From assembly GCA_015179025.1 (NCBI GenBank), contig WHUX01000118.1, forward strand, positions 62,001 to 126,000: a stretch of 64,000 bases of DNA, read 5' to 3'. The position numbers and the translations under genes were made by a program. Below are positions 59,566 to 64,000 of the stretch, piece by piece; the stretch's first letter is position 1, and the number at the start of each line of letters is the position of its first letter. The DNA comes from Terfezia claveryi. Lineage: Eukaryota; Ascomycota; Pezizomycetes; Pezizales; Pezizaceae. The notes beneath the pieces are model-generated. The model was not told the origin of the DNA and did not search any database. It saw only the letters and a program-made list of their open reading frames with translations.

Positions 59566-61573
59566 CTAGGCCTCCTCGTAAGCTGGAGGTGGGGAACTGA
59601 ACTCCCGAGGCCTTGGTACCATAACAAATCTTTCCATCTCCGCGAGGAGTAATGCGCTAACTAGGCTGTTAAACCGGGGGTCGCTACTGGGAAGGTGGTC
59701 CAATGGTGTTTTGCCATCGTTGTCTTCTTTGAAGACATCGGCGCCATGACTGAGAAGAAGTTCGACAATCCTTGAACTCCTCTCTCCCTGGTTTGCGTCG
59801 AATGCGGAGATCTGAGGTGGGGGGTGGTTGATAGCCATATGTAAAGCAGTTGAGCCATTCATGGCCGTTGCTCCGATATTTGCATCCCGTTCTAGCAGCA
59901 ATTGCACCATTTCAGCATGCCCCCCTCGCACTGCCTTATGAAGTGCAGTCATTTTGAAGACGTCCGGCTTCTCAATATTTGCTCCTTTATCCAGCAATTG
60001 CGTAACGAGGGCCAAATTGTTGCTGTCTACTGCTACGTGAAGCGCAGTCGTGCCTCCACGGTCGATTACTTCATCGATGTGACAGCCACCCTTCTTCATC
60101 AAAACGTGTGCCATTCCCATCTTAAATTTCCAACTTCCAGTAGTTAAATCAAAAACAACTTCCAGCCATCTTGCTCTCGTCTGACAATTCGGGGCTATAT
60201 CGAGTATGAGTTGCACCACTGCTGCATGACCGTTGGTGGCTGCGTAGACCAAAGCCGAACAACAACTCTTTGGGTCATTCTCAAGATCATCTATAAGATG
60301 GGTTCTAGCACCACTATCCAGTAACACCTTAACCGCATCGGTGTGACCACGACTTGCAGCCCACAAAAGTGGAGTATAATCGCTCTTGCTGGGGTCCACG
60401 GCATCAACATTTACTCCCTTGTCCAAAAGACATTGTACAATCTCAGAATAGCCATTCTGTGCGGCGACATTCAGTGCTTGAGCCCCCCAATTGCACGATA
60501 CTAGGTCTGCACCTTCCTCTAGGAGTACCTGAACTACTGGTGTATGACCGTGCATCACAGCCCATTGGAGGGCAGTGAAGCCTTCCGAATCTCTGCAGTC
60601 GATGGATTTGACAAATCGTAGCCTAGATTTGAGCGTGGTCACATCTCCTGCCTTGGCTGCCTCAATAAACCAGCGACTAAATAAGAAGCTCAATGGCCGC
60701 CACCCGCTGCCAAAACCTTGGGCACGTTGGGTCCGGAGTGGGTCCTGCAGTAGTTGCTGGGGGCGAGTGAATTGGCCGGTTGATTCCTCTGCGGTTTCTA
60801 CAGGATAAGCATCTTTCGAGTAGTTGATAAGCTGATCCTTATGTGTATGTATTATTTCAGTTGAAACCCCTATGGTATGTAATTCTTGAACTAATTCTTT
60901 CCACGGATCGTTGCTTCTGGCAGCCGGCCCTGATGAAGCAACAGGATGCTCCACTGCAAGAGTATGACGACGGTGGATTTTTTGCTGGAGCAACTGGGTA
61001 AGGTCGGCCTCCATTTGCACTTCATTAGGTTGAGATGCTCTCCGAGGGCGCTGCGGAGCCGTTGCGTTTCCAGCATGCACAGAGTTGCTATCGAAATGAG
61101 TCAGTCATAATCAGATTCTGTTTCTAGAGGAGGAATCTCTGCTCTTGTAGGGGGATCCTCAAGATATATACCGTGACTACGTACTTTGTTATATTGGAGT
61201 TAAATCCTATCATGAGATTCGTAAGGGAGACAAGCCTAGCTTTTACCTCCAGTATATCCTCTTTACTCCATTCATCTTGTCTTGACTGGGAGGCGTTGGT
61301 GCTGGTTGTATTTTCTTCAACAAGAGCCTCCAGATCCTTCAGAACCAATTGTGATTGTCTCACTAAACTAGTCAATTCCTCTTGTAAGTTCGGTCCCAGT
61401 GGGTTTTCTTGAGCCTGCCATTGCAGCTCCTTGAGGACAATGTGTAATGATGCAATGTCTCCCGATAGGGCCTTGTGGTTAGGGGGCGCCCCTTTGTAGA
61501 CCTTCCATACATCTAGGGATACCCGCGCCGCCGCCCCCAGCTCAGACAATCCGACTACAGAACTTGAATCCAT
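59566..61573 (-). CDS. ANK4: divergent family member with PPxY tail
   Basis: Exon 1 is 61573-61185 and exon 2 is 61087-59566, joined by a 97-nt phase-2 intron (GTACGT...gactgactc...GATAG); the protein is about 636 residues. Exon 1 is 389 nt, exactly as in ANK1 and ANK3, and encodes MDSSSVVGLSELGAAARVSL... in the position of their N-terminal domain. The linker WKELVQELHTIGVSTEIIHT corresponds to the KEAMKRLCKNLYKAGVRADM region of the tandem genes. About nine ankyrin repeats follow, non-identical and mostly canonical (TALQWAVMHGHTPVVQVLLE, TPLLWAASRGHTDAVKVLLD, TALHVAVDSNNLALVTQLLD), from about residue 280 to 610. The C-terminus is PPPAYEEA, a PPxY motif of the kind bound by WW domains. No P-loop is present. 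An upstream in-frame ATG (61618) is possible; 61573 aligns with the paralogue starts. Confidence 0.85.
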
Positions 61574-61639
61574 AGTGAAAGCGGTACGGAATAATAGATT
61601 CTTGAGATAGGCTGTCACAGCAGCAATTGCAGTCAGTTT

Positions 61640-63020
61640 ATACTACGATACATTATCAGAAAGTTGGATAGTAGCTTATACCCTAAACTCGAAGTCTCTG
61701 TGATTCCAGATCCTGACACCAATGTTTGAATATGCAAAAAAATTTCCCCGAATATAGCTGTAATTATTCAATCAAAAGAGGGAAGATCTAAATGAATTGT
61801 ATGTAGTTATGTGGAAAAAGGGTTAAATATAAGGTAAATTATTAGCAGAGCCAGTATCATCTCTAAACAAGACCCGTTCTCCCTGTGAACGCTCCCTCCA
61901 TGGCTTCTTCTTTATGCGGCGTATATAACAGGTTAACAAAAAAAAGATACATCAGGAGAGAAAGCGCTGTGTTTCTATGCTTCCCCGCAGGTGGCCAACA
62001 TTCTTGGCGACGTTATGATGTATAGTAGGTGACGTACTGTGCAGCAGCTGACGTGCTGAGAAAAAGTGCCAGAATTATCCACACAAAGATATAAGTGTAC
62101 AGGGGAATATTTTCGCCCTTGCCTATTTCTAGTAAGAGAGATATTTTTGGGGGGGGATTTGTTGGTCGCTTCCGATGTAGTAGATTCTCCCAAACACCCA
62201 ATAGAGTGGAAGATCATATCTAATGTACTGTACTATACTCCGTATAGCCTTTATATATCTCGGGTGCATTTCATGCTTCAAACACGAATATAAATTCCTT
62301 GAACAGGTAGCAAACTCCACTCCCCCACACAAAGATTCTAGATTCTGCCTTCATATTCGATGCAAGCCACGCTCGAGTGCTCCGAGAAAGCTAAGATAAA
62401 ATCTTGGGTCGAGCTTAGTATGAGCTATGATTTGTGAAGCGATTGCTAGAATTAGTCTCGATCGCTAGAATCAAACTAATTTCCATCATGTTTGAACACA
62501 GGCAGTTTTTCCAATGTCTAGAAACCTTTGTCCTGGTAGTACTGAATATTACCACGGTGTGGTTTTCTAATGGATATGAAGCAATACAGTTAAGCTGCTG
62601 ACTAAGCAGCATAAATATGCACAACACCAGCTGCGCAAGTAGGGTCTTGGCATGAGACTATGCGCAAGTATGCAAAACAAGACAACCCATATCAACTGTG
62701 CAGTACCGGTAGATAGATACGACGTACCTTCGATTTTTGAAGTATATTACACAGTAAATTAAACAAAACGAAATGCTGAACTATCTGCAAAGAACCGCCA
62801 AAGAAAATCGATATGATGCGCTACTGCTTCAAAGAAATTAATTCAGAAAATTTCACCCAGTGAACATGAACGACAAAAGAAAGCTGCCCTTGATAACCCT
62901 ATTTCTCCTATGCTCGATTTTCCCCAATACCACCGATGCACCCCAAATCCCATATTTGCAAGAATTACACCAACCCTCTCCGTCTACCCCGCCCAGTTCA
63001 ATCCGCTCCCCTTCCCATTC
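61640..63020. other. Intergenic region between ANK4 and the catalase gene
   Basis: AT-rich with no supported gene. It contains the upstream region of ANK4 (right side) and the presumed 3' UTR of the catalase gene. Confidence 0.4.
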
Positions 63021-63021
63021 T

Positions 63022-64000
63022 CTAACTTTGAGTAACCTCTTTATCCATTGGAAATCTGTTCAAGAACTTAAAAGTCTTCAAACCACTCTCGAAGTCCTTT
63101 ACCAGCTGTTTCAGCTCCCGCTCACTTTTTCCAACAACATACACACCCTTCTCCCCCTTGGTCGCCACATTCGCCAACTCCAACCCCGCCTTCCCATTTC
63201 CAATAGCTGCAATCGGCTTTCCATACGCATACCCATCGCGGAACAAGTTCACTGGCGCCTGTGATGGGAAATACGTCGATCCACCCTTGAGGGTAAACAA
63301 ATCCCTCGTCCCATCAGTCGCGATGATTCCGTCGAAAAGGACTGCATTAGCGGAGACATATGCTTGGTCAACTCCTTCCTTAATAATCTCCCCAACGATG
63401 ATGGGGTGTGCACCGATCGCCTCGAACGCGGAGGAGAGGTATTTCGCTTGCTCCATCGACGTCGCTGAGTTCACTGAGGCAAGGATAGCAACATTCAATC
63501 CCTCGACACTAAGAAGTGGGTTTCGGAAGTAAGAGATATAAGCGGTGGAGTTGTTGTGGTAGAATTTAGGATCGGGTTTTGGCGCTGCGATACCGAGTGC
63601 TGCGGCGACTCTTGTTGCAAGTCCGTTATCGATTAGGTTGAACTGCCTGATGACATTCTCCTTAACCGCCACAGATGTAATTTTGGATAACTCAAATCTT
63701 GCAGCATTAACAAGCATCTGCTGCTCCGCGGGTACAAGCGAGTTCCAGTACATTCTCGGCTGCGACCAGAAGTCCATGAAAGTAGGGCTAACATCCCTCA
63801 CATACGCACCATCGACAACCATTCTAGTTGGTGCAGTGAAGAATCCCTTTCCCTGCGTCATATTAGCCAGTTTTGGTGAGCCATTGTTAAGCGAGTTTTG
63901 TCCATATGCAATTATGTTGAGGTGGATGAGACCTTGCCCCGCACCATCACGGTTATTGTTGTGAACGGGTACGCGGGGCTGGTTGATGGGGACCTGCTCG
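63022..64000 (-). CDS. Large-subunit catalase, C-terminal part (runs off window)
   Basis: Heme catalase (2 H2O2 to 2 H2O and O2). The frame is open from the window edge to the TAG at 63022-63024, about 325 residues. It enters with EQVPINQPRVPVHNNNRDG, the strongly conserved segment near the end of the catalase core, then FFTAPTRMVV and WSQPRMYWNSL. Next come a helical region and a C-terminal flavodoxin-like domain (GLNVAILASVNSATS, AHPIIVGEII, DGIIATDG, YGKPIAAIGNGKAGLELANV), which is present only in large-subunit catalases. The heme ligand Tyr and distal His lie outside the window. No intron is seen in this part. Whether it is secreted cannot be judged without the N-terminus. The frame from ATG 63861 is internal, not the start. 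Confidence 0.9.
   Translation of the reverse strand, partial: EQVPINQPRVPVHNNNRDGAGQGLIHLNIIAYGQNSLNNGSPKLANMTQGKGFFTAPTRMVVDGAYVRDVSPTFMDFWSQPRMYWNSLVPAEQQMLVNAARFELSKITSVAVKENVIRQFNLIDNGLATRVAAALGIAAPKPDPKFYHNNSTAYISYFRNPLLSVEGLNVAILASVNSATSMEQAKYLSSAFEAIGAHPIIVGEIIKEGVDQAYVSANAVLFDGIIATDGTRDLFTLKGGSTYFPSQAPVNLFRDGYAYGKPIAAIGNGKAGLELANVATKGEKGVYVVGKSERELKQLVKDFESGLKTFKFLNRFPMDKEVTQS

Noticed and set aside
62860..63264. 134-codon plus-strand frame with a hydrophobic start (LITLFLLCSIF)
   Set aside because: It runs antisense into the catalase coding region, whose minus-strand protein is unmistakable; the signal-peptide-like start is probably chance.

Overview
The window looks like a repeat-rich stretch of a filamentous ascomycete chromosome. 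The evidence is short GT..AG introns (about 50-120 nt) with CTRAY-like branch sites, fungal STAND-type N-terminal domains joined to ankyrin repeats, the C-terminal part of a large-subunit catalase, and decayed Tad-like LINE, Ty1/copia, Ty3/gypsy, pogo and Helitron pieces. A Pezizomycete (truffle-like) host is my guess from the ankyrin expansion and transposon load; nothing here proves it.

Layout. 1-2.0 kb: one putative acidic, coiled-coil protein. 2-9.1 kb: gene-poor, with LINE 3' stubs, an ORF1-only LINE derivative, a copia RNase H relic and a well-defined copia 3' LTR. 9.1-29.7 kb: the main feature, three tandem paralogues (ANK1, ANK2, ANK3) in the same orientation. Each has a ~130-residue fungal N-terminal domain, one phase-2 intron and a long array of nearly identical 34-residue ankyrin repeats. 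The spaces between them hold shared LINE copies, two small inverted-repeat elements, a Helitron fragment and a pogo fragment. 29.7-39 kb: a transposon graveyard (LINE RNase H, an AT-rich decayed pogo copy, LINE ORF2 C-termini, a gypsy relic with two protease segments). 39-50 kb: mostly empty, with an intron-containing tRNA-Gln(UUG) at 41.9 kb and a possible exon cluster near 48.4-49 kb. 50.2-53.4 kb: a two-exon conserved-looking protein of unknown function. 55.7-58.4 kb: a gypsy integrase relic, a LINE 3' end and a small hypothetical ORF. 59.6-61.6 kb: ANK4, a divergent minus-strand member of the ankyrin family ending in a PPxY motif. 63.0-64.0 kb: the 3' end of a large catalase gene, running off the window.

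How the genes fit together. The four ankyrin genes share a 389-nt first exon and a phase-2 intron at the same place, so they descend from one architecture. They look like NLR-type receptors without a nucleotide-binding (NACHT/NB-ARC) module: a signalling-type N-terminus joined directly to a repeat receptor domain. Near-identical repeats, 300-408-bp higher-order duplications inside the arrays, and duplicated flanks point to ongoing unequal exchange. A role in non-self recognition is inferred from fungal NLR biology, not shown by the sequence.
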